Source: an uncultured Bdellovibrio sp.
Lineage (GTDB): Bacteria; Bdellovibrionota; Bdellovibrionia; Bdellovibrionales; Bdellovibrionaceae
Direction of reading: 5' to 3'
DNA: 5,511 nucleotides
Assembly: GCA_946480995.1 (NCBI GenBank)
Contig: CAMLMF010000201.1
Coordinates: 1-5,511 of the forward strand
Shown: positions 1 through 5,167 of the stretch, one piece after another
Layout of the letters: each line of letters starts with the position of its first letter
How positions within the stretch are numbered: position 1 is the stretch's first letter
Program-made: the position numbers and the translations under genes
The notes under the pieces: model-generated
Seen by the model: only the letters and a program-made list of their open reading frames with translations
What the model was told of the DNA's origin: nothing
Database searches by the model: none

Positions 1-246
1 CCCTTACTGGTGATTTTGATCTACTTTTTACTGGTGATTTTGATCTTCCCTTTGTTGGTGTTGTTGATGTTTTACCCTTTGGTGATTTTGATCTTCCCCT
101 TGCAGCAGAAATATCTTTGAATATTTTAGTTAGTACATCATTATCAATATCTGTATCTTCATTAATTTTGTTTGTTATTAAAAACCCAGGTTTTGGTCTT
201 TTTAATGAAATATTTGCATCATATTCCTTTTGAATCAACTCTTTTA
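1..246 (-). other. AT-rich foreign-looking segment; possible fragment of an RSKSP-repeat (eukaryotic-style) protein
   Basis: The segment is about 30% GC by hand count, against about 45-50% immediately downstream. On the minus strand one frame is open from 334 to the window edge with no in-frame ATG. Below about 260 it reads like a natural protein: a mixed acidic/hydrophobic stretch (for example PLKELIQKEYDANISLKRPK, then NEDTDIDNDVLTKIF) is followed by a basic Ser/Pro tail containing RSKSPKGK, RSKSPVKS and RSKSPVR. Such SR/SP-rich tails are typical of eukaryotic nuclear and RNA-binding proteins and unusual in bacteria. The + strand is also open (3-233) as a GDFDL-rich frame, which is simply the complement of the RSKSP repeats. 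I infer a non-native piece joined to the bacterial contig somewhere around 233-260. The source protein is not recognised. The minus frame remaining open from about 260 to 334 is probably chance. Confidence 0.45.
9..94 (-). repeat. 24-bp (8-codon) degenerate tandem repeat encoding RSKSP units on the minus strand
   Basis: The 14-mer ggtgattttgatct occurs at 9-22, 33-46 and 81-94, so the copies are offset by 24 and then 48 bases. Read on the minus strand each copy encodes RSKSP, and the slot between the second and third copies encodes a diverged unit (TSTTPTKG). The period is therefore 8 codons, with unit starts RSKSPKGK, TSTTPTKG, RSKSPVKS and RSKSPVR. The array continues to the window edge, so the copy number is unknown. 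Confidence 0.7.
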
Positions 247-834
247 ATGGGGCAAATGCAAGAGCGTCTGTCGCGTTCTCAATTGCAGATCGCTTCAGGT
301 TGTTACCAGGATATTTGCGTCGAAGATCAGTTGTTCACTTTGGTGGAAGGTTATGATTACGCCCTTGCACGTGTTGTGGGTATTGATGTTGATGGCAAGT
401 ACACGATGCAGTTTTTAAACGGTCGGTATTACATGCGGTACGGCACGGGCTGGGCGGCAGAAAATCTTTCGACCAAGAACGCTTGTGGAAAATCTTTCTG
501 CGTGCGTGATTATGCCTACCTTGAAGCGAACGCCAATCAAATTGAATACGTCAGCATTCTTGCTGTTGATAAAGCCGGCAAATATGTCGTGCGTTTTGAA
601 AAGGGCGCTTTGGCGGGTCGCATGGGACACAGCTGGAGCGAAAAGGAACTGGCAAAAACATCGGGCTGTGCTGGCCGAATCTGTGTGGGACAAACAGTGT
701 TTGTGCCATCGCAAAATGCGGAAGCTCGTATCTTGGCCATCCAAAACGGCGGCGCTTCGTTCATTATCGACTTCGTCAGTGGACCGAACCGTTACCGTAT
801 GGGCTCTGGCTGGAGAGCTGAGCATTTTAGATAA
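247..834 (+). CDS. Protein of three 61-residue C-x4-C repeats, N-terminus apparently missing
   Basis: The product is not a family I can name. The reliable part starts at about base 258 and consists of three tandem units with Cys codons at 301, 484 and 667, an exact 183-base (61-residue) period. Each unit begins with a C-x4-C pair (GCYQDIC, ACGKSFC, GCAGRIC). A hydrophobic/beta-patterned stretch (ARVVGIDVDGKYTMQF, VSILAVDKAGKYVVRF, ARILAIQNGGASFIIDF) follows, and the unit closes on a motif like YRMGSGW..E. This resembles repeated small SH3- or Tudor-like beta barrels, but that is inference. The paired cysteines suggest disulfides and an exported location, yet no signal peptide is present. The frame can be extended to TTG 172 or ATG 205, but that part lies in the foreign-looking AT-rich segment and no start (172, 205, 247, 256) has a ribosome binding site. 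I give ATG 247 as a nominal start and regard the gene as 5'-truncated at the junction. It lies 51 bases upstream of the next gene. Confidence 0.65.
   Translation: MGQMQERLSRSQLQIASGCYQDICVEDQLFTLVEGYDYALARVVGIDVDGKYTMQFLNGRYYMRYGTGWAAENLSTKNACGKSFCVRDYAYLEANANQIEYVSILAVDKAGKYVVRFEKGALAGRMGHSWSEKELAKTSGCAGRICVGQTVFVPSQNAEARILAIQNGGASFIIDFVSGPNRYRMGSGWRAEHFR
301..834 (+). repeat. Three tandem 183-bp coding repeats (units at 301, 484, 667)
   Basis: The units are 301-483, 484-666 and 667-834, the last being cut short by the stop codon. At protein level the conserved positions are C-x4-C-V near the start, a Val/Ile-rich strand pair in the middle, and (Y/G)RMG-x-x-W-x-x-E-x-(L/F) near the end, with the Trp 11 residues before the next Cys. 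DNA identity between units is low, so the duplication is old and kept by selection on the protein. The sequence before 301 (QERLSRSQLQIASGC) looks like the end of a further, earlier unit. Confidence 0.75.
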
Positions 835-885
835 TATTTTTTTAAGTAAGAAAGTAAACGTAACACTCTTAATGAAGGAGTTTTC

Positions 886-1857
886 ATGAAAAGAAACTTG
901 ATCATCGGATCACTCATCGTGTCGTCGCTGGTACAATATGCTAGCCCGGCCTTTGCGAATAAGGAAACCATTGGCAATATCATCGGTGGTATCATTGGTG
1001 GCGCTGTGGGTTCGAACGTGGGTAAAGGGAACGGCAATAAAGCTGCAATCATCATCGGCGCTATCGCTGGAACGATGATCGGTGGCGAAATCGGCCGCGA
1101 TCTTGACGAGGCAGATCGTCGTGCTTTGGAAGAGGCGCAACGTCAGTGCTTAAATGGCGGCATTGGTAACAATGTTGACTGGAACGGTCGCAATTATGGT
1201 TCGCGCACGGGTGCTTACGGATCTTTCCGTACAACACGTGAAGGTTACAACCGCGGTGGCGAAGTTTGCCGTGAATACTATTCTGAAATTTACAGCCGTG
1301 GTCGCACAGAAAGAACAAGTGGTTATGCGTGTTCTCGCCGTGATGGTTCATGGTATGAAGTTCGTGAAACAGAAGTGACATTCGGTGGTCGCCACGGTGG
1401 TGGTTACCAAGGTCCGGGTCGTCAAGAGCCGTCTCGTCCACCACGTTATCCAGACGTGCCTGTTCGTCCAAACTTCCCACCTCCTCCACCAGCTTACTCT
1501 GGTTACCAAGGGAACGCGCAAGTGAACCAAGTCACGCGTCGTTCTGGTGGTGAATGGGTTCGTTTGTCACCAAATCCAGCGACAACTTTGCAAAGCATCG
1601 AAGTGCGTGCATTGTCTGCGGCGGTGAAAGTTCACGAAGCTGTTTTACACACAAGCTCGGGTCGTCAAATCCCAGTGTATGAGTTGTCATCAGCTCCAGC
1701 TTTGTATGCTGGCCAGGCGGTTATGGCGAACTTGAATGCAGGGGAAATGATCATGGCCATCGACCTTCGTGTAGAGTCTATGGGTGGTTACTCTGACATT
1801 TTAGTCACAGCAACTTCAAGCATGACTTACCCGTCCTTGAGCGTATCTCGCTTCTAA
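886..1857 (+). CDS. Secreted glycine-zipper / 17-kDa-antigen-like envelope protein with C-terminal beta-rich domain
   Basis: This is a 323-residue protein. A good Shine-Dalgarno, AAGGAG at 875-880, sits 5 bases before the ATG. Residues 1-24 form a Sec signal peptide (KR, then a hydrophobic core, then SPAFA before Asn25). There is no lipobox Cys, so it is probably periplasmic or outer-membrane-associated rather than a lipoprotein. Residues about 28-70 are a glycine zipper (IIGGIIGGAVGSNVG...GAIAGTMIGGEIG), two small-residue hydrophobic helices as in the Rickettsia 17-kDa surface antigen family. The acidic/basic DLDEADRRALEEAQRQ follows. Residues about 88-160 hold Cys88, Cys128 and Cys149 in a CREYYSEIYSRGRTERTSGY-type block ending DGSW, matching the usual C-terminal domain of those antigens. 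Residues about 174-208 are Pro/Gly-rich, a flexible linker. Residues about 212-323 alternate in a beta-sandwich-like pattern reminiscent of DUF2541-type domains, which is a tentative match. The molecular role is unknown; an envelope-structural role is likely. Confidence 0.8.
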   Translation: MKRNLIIGSLIVSSLVQYASPAFANKETIGNIIGGIIGGAVGSNVGKGNGNKAAIIIGAIAGTMIGGEIGRDLDEADRRALEEAQRQCLNGGIGNNVDWNGRNYGSRTGAYGSFRTTREGYNRGGEVCREYYSEIYSRGRTERTSGYACSRRDGSWYEVRETEVTFGGRHGGGYQGPGRQEPSRPPRYPDVPVRPNFPPPPPAYSGYQGNAQVNQVTRRSGGEWVRLSPNPATTLQSIEVRALSAAVKVHEAVLHTSSGRQIPVYELSSAPALYAGQAVMANLNAGEMIMAIDLRVESMGGYSDILVTATSSMTYPSLSVSRF

Positions 1858-1902
1858 TCTGAAGTGAGAAAGCAACAGTCCTGAAATTTTAAGATAATTT
1901 CA

Positions 1903-1947
1903 CGAAAAGCCAGTCTATGACTTACCATGTCTAGACTGGCTTTTTCG
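1903..1947 (+). terminator. Strong intrinsic terminator after the glycine-zipper gene
   Basis: AAAAGCCAGTCTA (1905-1917) pairs perfectly over 13 bases with TAGACTGGCTTTT (1932-1944). Three more pairs (GAC 1919-1921 with GTC 1929-1931) are possible inside the loop, and CG/CG close the outside past a bulged T. The run of T at 1941-1945 follows the GC part of the stem. It lies 46 bases after the upstream stop and 47 bases before the gap start. It separates the envelope gene from the glycolytic cluster and leaves little room for a gap promoter that does not overlap it. Confidence 0.85.
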
Positions 1948-1994
1948 TCTTAAAACCCCCATATTGGGAGCGTTTAAAAAAGAGGAGTTGTCTT

Positions 1995-3002
1995 ATGTCT
2001 AAGTTGCGCGTTGGTATCAACGGTTTTGGTCGTATTGGTCGTGTTCTTTTCCGCGAGGGTTTTGAAAAATTCGATATCGTCGGAATCAACTCTTTAGACA
2101 GCATCGAAGGTGATGCTCATCTTCTAAAATACGATTCAGCCCACGGTGTATTCCCAGCTGAAGTTTCTACCGAAGGTCACAACCTGATCGTGAATGGTAA
2201 AAAAATCCACGTATCTAAAACTCGCAATCCAGCGGAAGTTCCTTGGAAAGACTGGGGCGTTGACTTGGTTCTTGAGTGCACAGGCGCATTCAAAGACAAA
2301 GCAGAGTTCATGCAACACATCGCCGGTGGCGCGAAAAAAGTTTTGGTTTCTGGCCCTGCTGAAAAAGGTGCCGACATCACAATGGTGTACGGAATCAATC
2401 ACACTGCTTACGATCCAGCAAAACATCAAGTTGTTTCAAATGCTTCTTGCACAACAAACTGCTTAGCTCCTTTGGCTAAAGTTTTGAATGATGCCTTCGG
2501 TGTTGAACATGGCACGATGACAACGATCCATTCATACACGAACGATCAAAAAATCTTGGATGCTCCTCACAAAGACTTGCGCCGTGCCCGCGCAGCTGCG
2601 GTGAGCATGATCCCAACGACAACAGGTGCCGCGAAAAACGTAGGCCTTGTATTGCCAGAACTTAAAGGCAAAATCGATGGTATCTCGATCCGCGTACCAA
2701 CACCGAACGTGTCTTTGGTGGATTTCACTTTCACAGCGAAAAAAGATGTGACTGTTGAAGCGATCAACGAAACTTTGATTGCGGCTTCTAAGGGTTCGAT
2801 GAAAGGTGTTATCGCTGTTGAGCACAAAGAATTGGTGAGCGTTGATTTCAACGGCAATCCGTATTCTTCAATCGTAGACCTTGCTTCCACAATGGTTGTT
2901 GGTCCTCGCATGGTGAAAGTTCTTTCTTGGTACGACAACGAAACAGGCTTCTCGAATCGTATGGTCGACGTGGCCCTTCATATGGCACAAAAAGGGCTGT
3001 GA
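1995..3002 (+). CDS. gap: Glyceraldehyde-3-phosphate dehydrogenase (type I)
   Basis: This cytoplasmic enzyme catalyses glyceraldehyde 3-phosphate + NAD(P)+ + phosphate to 1,3-bisphosphoglycerate, reversibly. The 335-residue length is normal for the family. AGGAG at 1983-1987 lies 7 bases before the ATG. Residues 9-16 (NGFGRIGR) are the Rossmann dinucleotide-binding loop. The catalytic Cys152 is in SNASCTTNCLAP and the base His179 is in TTIHSYTNDQ. LRRARAAAVSMIPTTTGAAK (196-215) is the phosphate-binding stretch, and WYDNETGFSNR (312-322) is the conserved C-terminal signature with the NAD-contacting Asn. In the cofactor region, the Asp that normally follows Asn in VNDLTD/INDLLD is Ser33 (GINSLDS), and the usual Leu of DLPHKD is Ala190 while Pro191 is kept. 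Changes at these positions are associated with relaxed or NADP-preferring enzymes, so cofactor preference is uncertain. It is the first gene of the gap-pgk-tpiA cluster and the identification as GAPDH is secure. Confidence 0.98.
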   Translation: MSKLRVGINGFGRIGRVLFREGFEKFDIVGINSLDSIEGDAHLLKYDSAHGVFPAEVSTEGHNLIVNGKKIHVSKTRNPAEVPWKDWGVDLVLECTGAFKDKAEFMQHIAGGAKKVLVSGPAEKGADITMVYGINHTAYDPAKHQVVSNASCTTNCLAPLAKVLNDAFGVEHGTMTTIHSYTNDQKILDAPHKDLRRARAAAVSMIPTTTGAAKNVGLVLPELKGKIDGISIRVPTPNVSLVDFTFTAKKDVTVEAINETLIAASKGSMKGVIAVEHKELVSVDFNGNPYSSIVDLASTMVVGPRMVKVLSWYDNETGFSNRMVDVALHMAQKGL

Positions 3003-3009
3003 CACGTCG

Positions 3010-3037
3010 ATCCGCCGAAGCTTTAGCGAAGGCGGAT
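3010..3037. repeat. Palindromic stem-loop between gap and pgk, REP-like
   Basis: ATCCGCC (3010-3016) pairs with GGCGGAT (3031-3037). Inside it, GAA faces GAA as a symmetric internal loop and GC(TTTA)GC forms a small apical stem. It begins 8 bases after the gap stop and ends 47 bases before the pgk ATG. No T-run follows it, so it is not a normal intrinsic terminator. Possible roles are mRNA 3'-end protection or processing that sets unequal gap and pgk levels, or one copy of a dispersed intergenic palindrome. The sequence style resembles short palindromic repeats found in many genomes, but only one copy is in this window. Confidence 0.6.
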
Positions 3038-3071
3038 AGCTACGTAATCAAAGCCAAGAATTGTATTTTTT

Positions 3072-3077
3072 AAAGGA
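3072..3077 (+). promoter_or_regulatory. Ribosome binding site that fixes the pgk start at 3085
   Basis: AAAGGA lies 7 bases before ATG 3085. An in-frame TTG at 3061 would give a protein eight residues longer, but it would place this Shine-Dalgarno inside the coding region and the extra residues (MYFLKEFF) do not resemble a PGK N-terminus. ATG 3085 is therefore preferred. Confidence 0.8.
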
Positions 3078-3084
3078 ATTTTTC

Positions 3085-4287
3085 ATGTCTAACGGTCTTA
3101 AGGGTATTAAAACAGTTCGTGATTTTGAATTAGAAGGCAAAGTGGTCTTCTTGCGTTTGGATTTAAACGTCCCAATGGACGGCGGTAAAATCACCGACGA
3201 AAATCGTATCACAGCCTCTTTGCCAACAATCCAGTATTGTATGGAAAAGGGTGCAAAGATCGTGATGGCTTCGCACATGGGTCGTCCTAAGTCGAAAGAC
3301 GACAAAGAGTTTTCCCTAGAGCCTGTCGCAAAACGTCTGCAAGAGCTTCTATCGGCTGAGGTGATCTTGGTTGAAGAACCGGATTCCGATGCGCCAAAAG
3401 CTTTATTGCAATCTTTGAAAAAGGGTCAGTTGATCCTTTTAGAAAACGTGCGCTTTGAAGAAGGCGAAACGAAAGATTCTATCGAGTTCGCCCAAAAAAT
3501 CGCAAACTACGCTGACATCTACATCAATGACGCTTTCGGAGCTTCACACCGTGCGCACGCAACAATTCATGCGTTGCCGTCAGTGATGAAAGATAAGGGC
3601 ATTGGTTTCTTGATCGAAAAAGAAATCACGATGTTGGATTCTCTTTTACAAAACCCAAAACGCCCTTATTTGGCTGTCATGGGTGGATCGAAGGTTTCTG
3701 ACAAAATTGCTGTGATTGAACGCCTTGTTGATATCGTCGATGGATTTATTATCGGTGGTGCGATGGCGTACACTTTCCAAAAAGCCCAAGGTCTGCCAGT
3801 GGGTAAATCTTTGGTGGAAAATGATAAACTTAAATACGCTAAAGAAATGATCGAGCGTATTGAAGCTCGTAACAAAACGATTCTTTTGCCAGTGGATCAC
3901 ATTGCAACTAAAGGCATTTCAGATACGGCAAACGCGCACGCAACGAAAGATATCGGCATTGCTGAAGATGAGTTGGGCGTCGACATTGGACCACAAACTT
4001 TAAGAAATTTTTCAGCAGCTTTGCGTGAAGCGGGCACGATTTTCTGGAATGGCCCTATGGGTGTTTTTGAAAATCCGGCATTTTCAAAAGGAACTTTCGG
4101 CGTAGCAAAAGCTATCGCGGAAAGTGACGCTGTGAAAATTGTTGGTGGTGGTGATTCAGCGGCAGCGGCAGAACTTTCTGGTTTTGCACCAAAGATGACT
4201 CATATTTCAACGGGCGGCGGAGCTTCCTTGGAATACCTTCAAGGGGATAAGCTTCCGGGCTTAGAAATTCTTCGATCTAAACGCTAA
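3085..4287 (+). CDS. pgk: Phosphoglycerate kinase
   Basis: This cytoplasmic enzyme transfers the acyl phosphate of 1,3-bisphosphoglycerate to ADP, giving 3-phosphoglycerate and ATP. It is 400 residues from ATG 3085, a normal bacterial length. N-domain substrate-site motifs are RLDLNVP (24-30, with Asp26 and Asn28), ENRI (Arg41), ASHMGRPK (62-69), LLENVRFEEGE (118-128, Arg123) and NDAFGASHRAHA (148-159, Arg156). C-domain nucleotide-site motifs are MGGSKVSDK (199-207, Lys204), IIGGAMAYTF (222-231), WNGPMGVFE (321-329, Glu328), GGGDSAAA (354-361) and STGGGAS (375-381). No key residue is missing. It sits 82 bases downstream of gap with the palindromic stem-loop between them, and is presumably cotranscribed with gap. 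A terminator-like hairpin follows. Confidence 0.98.
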   Translation: MSNGLKGIKTVRDFELEGKVVFLRLDLNVPMDGGKITDENRITASLPTIQYCMEKGAKIVMASHMGRPKSKDDKEFSLEPVAKRLQELLSAEVILVEEPDSDAPKALLQSLKKGQLILLENVRFEEGETKDSIEFAQKIANYADIYINDAFGASHRAHATIHALPSVMKDKGIGFLIEKEITMLDSLLQNPKRPYLAVMGGSKVSDKIAVIERLVDIVDGFIIGGAMAYTFQKAQGLPVGKSLVENDKLKYAKEMIERIEARNKTILLPVDHIATKGISDTANAHATKDIGIAEDELGVDIGPQTLRNFSAALREAGTIFWNGPMGVFENPAFSKGTFGVAKAIAESDAVKIVGGGDSAAAAELSGFAPKMTHISTGGGASLEYLQGDKLPGLEILRSKR

Positions 4288-4304
4288 TTTTTTGTATTTC
4301 AAAT

Positions 4305-4334
4305 AAAAGCGCAGGGCACCCTCTGCGCTTTTTC
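4305..4334 (+). terminator. Terminator or attenuator between pgk and tpiA
   Basis: AAAAGCGCAG (4305-4314) pairs with CTGCGCTTTT (4323-4332). A G-T and a G-C pair extend the stem to 12, closing on loop CACC (4317-4320). A T-rich tail TTTTTCTTTTT (4329-4339) follows. This has every mark of an intrinsic terminator, yet tpiA starts only about 36 bases later on the same strand. Partial read-through (lowering tpiA relative to gap and pgk) or a tpiA promoter overlapping the hairpin are the two readings. I see no convincing -35/-10 pair. Confidence 0.8.
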
Positions 4335-4369
4335 TTTTTGTAATTAGGTCTTATTTAAAAGAGGTTCGT

Positions 4370-5095
4370 ATGAAAAAGATTTTTGCAGCCAACTGGAAAC
4401 TTTTTAAATCTCCGCAAGAAACGCGGGATTTTTTTGCGACCTTTAAAGACCTTGCGACAAAAGCCACGGGCGAAGTGGTGTTCTTTCCTTCGGCGATCTC
4501 TTTAGAGGCAGCCAGCACCTCATTAAAGGGCTCTGCGATTCAGTGGGGCGCACAGAATTGTTACACCCAAGCAAGTGGTGCCTTTACGGGGGAAAACTCA
4601 GCACAAGTGGTGAAAGACTTAGGTGGTCGTTATATTCTGGTGGGTCACAGTGAACGTCGCAAGATCTTTGGCGAAACAGACGCCTTGATCGCGGATAAAG
4701 TCGCACACATTCAAAGCTTAGATTTAATCCCGATGTTGTGTATTGGTGAAACGTTAGAAGAACGCGAAAGCAAACACACTTTCCGCGTTTTAGAAACGCA
4801 GTTGTTATTGGGCCTAGCCAAAGCTGACAAAAGCAAAACGGTGGTGATTGCTTACGAACCAGTTTGGGCAATCGGTACTGGCAAAGTCGCAACACCTGAA
4901 CAAGTCGCTGAAACTCACAAAGACGTTTTTTCTATTTTAGAAAAGATGGGATTTGCACAAAGTCCGATTTTGTATGGCGGCAGTGTGAAGCCCGACAACG
5001 CCAAAGGTTTGGCAGCGTTACCCCACGTTGGTGGATTCTTGGTGGGCGGGGCTTCGCTAGAACCAAAATCGTTTAGTGAAATCGCTTCTTGTTAG
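4370..5095 (+). CDS. tpiA: Triosephosphate isomerase
   Basis: This cytoplasmic TIM-barrel enzyme interconverts dihydroxyacetone phosphate and D-glyceraldehyde 3-phosphate, feeding Gap. It has 241 residues, slightly shorter than the usual 250 or so. GAGG at 4361-4364 lies 5 bases before the ATG. Asn8 and Lys10 (AANWK) are the substrate-binding residues, His93 is the electrophile in VGHSERR, and Glu163 is the catalytic base in AYEPVWAIGTGK, which runs into mobile loop 6. YGGSVKPDNA (202-211) and FLVGGASL (223-230) are the phosphate-binding ends of the last two strands. The catalytic set is complete. A minor variant is NWKLFK, where many homologues have NWKM. It is the last gene of the cluster: a terminator follows at once and the next gene is convergent. 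Confidence 0.98.
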   Translation: MKKIFAANWKLFKSPQETRDFFATFKDLATKATGEVVFFPSAISLEAASTSLKGSAIQWGAQNCYTQASGAFTGENSAQVVKDLGGRYILVGHSERRKIFGETDALIADKVAHIQSLDLIPMLCIGETLEERESKHTFRVLETQLLLGLAKADKSKTVVIAYEPVWAIGTGKVATPEQVAETHKDVFSILEKMGFAQSPILYGGSVKPDNAKGLAALPHVGGFLVGGASLEPKSFSEIASC

Positions 5096-5116
5096 GTTGA
5101 ATAGATTTAAAGTATC

Positions 5117-5145
5117 AAGGGCCTTGAGAAATCTCGGCCCTTTTT
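5117..5145 (+). terminator. Intrinsic terminator after tpiA
   Basis: AAGGGCC (5117-5123) pairs with GGCCCTT (5136-5142). GAG (5126-5128) and CTC (5133-5135) add an inner stem past a bulged TT, with loop AAAT, and the T-run is 5141-5145. It begins 22 bases after the tpiA stop and ends the glycolytic cluster. On the minus strand the hairpin would follow the convergent gene too, but without a good T-run on that side it is only a weak terminator there. Confidence 0.85.
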
Positions 5146-5167
5146 AATGCAAAAATTAGGTTCAAGC

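Noticed and set aside
3..233. + strand open frame with GDFDL repeats ending at TGA 231-233
   Set aside because: It is the complement of the RSKSP repeat. It has no start in the window, and its hydrophobic, low-complexity translation looks less protein-like than the minus strand.
172..246. N-terminal extension of the repeat protein from TTG 172 or ATG 205
   Set aside because: These codons lie in the AT-rich foreign-looking segment, have no ribosome binding site, and the encoded residues fit neither a signal peptide nor the repeat pattern.
806..837. Promoter with -10 GATAAT (830-835) for the glycine-zipper gene
   Set aside because: The -10 matches 5 of 6 but no acceptable -35 lies 16-18 bases upstream, and A/T-rich matches are common here.
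1956..1969. Small inverted repeat CCC-ATATT-GGG before gap as an operator
   Set aside because: Only three perfect pairs around a 5-base centre. This is too short to separate from chance in the window alone.
2136..2938. Long minus-strand open frames within gap
   Set aside because: They are antisense shadows of a fully conserved GAPDH reading frame and show no protein-like features of their own.
3061..3084. TTG 3061 as the pgk start
   Set aside because: It would place the only good Shine-Dalgarno inside the gene. ATG 3085 fits both the spacing and the family N-terminus.
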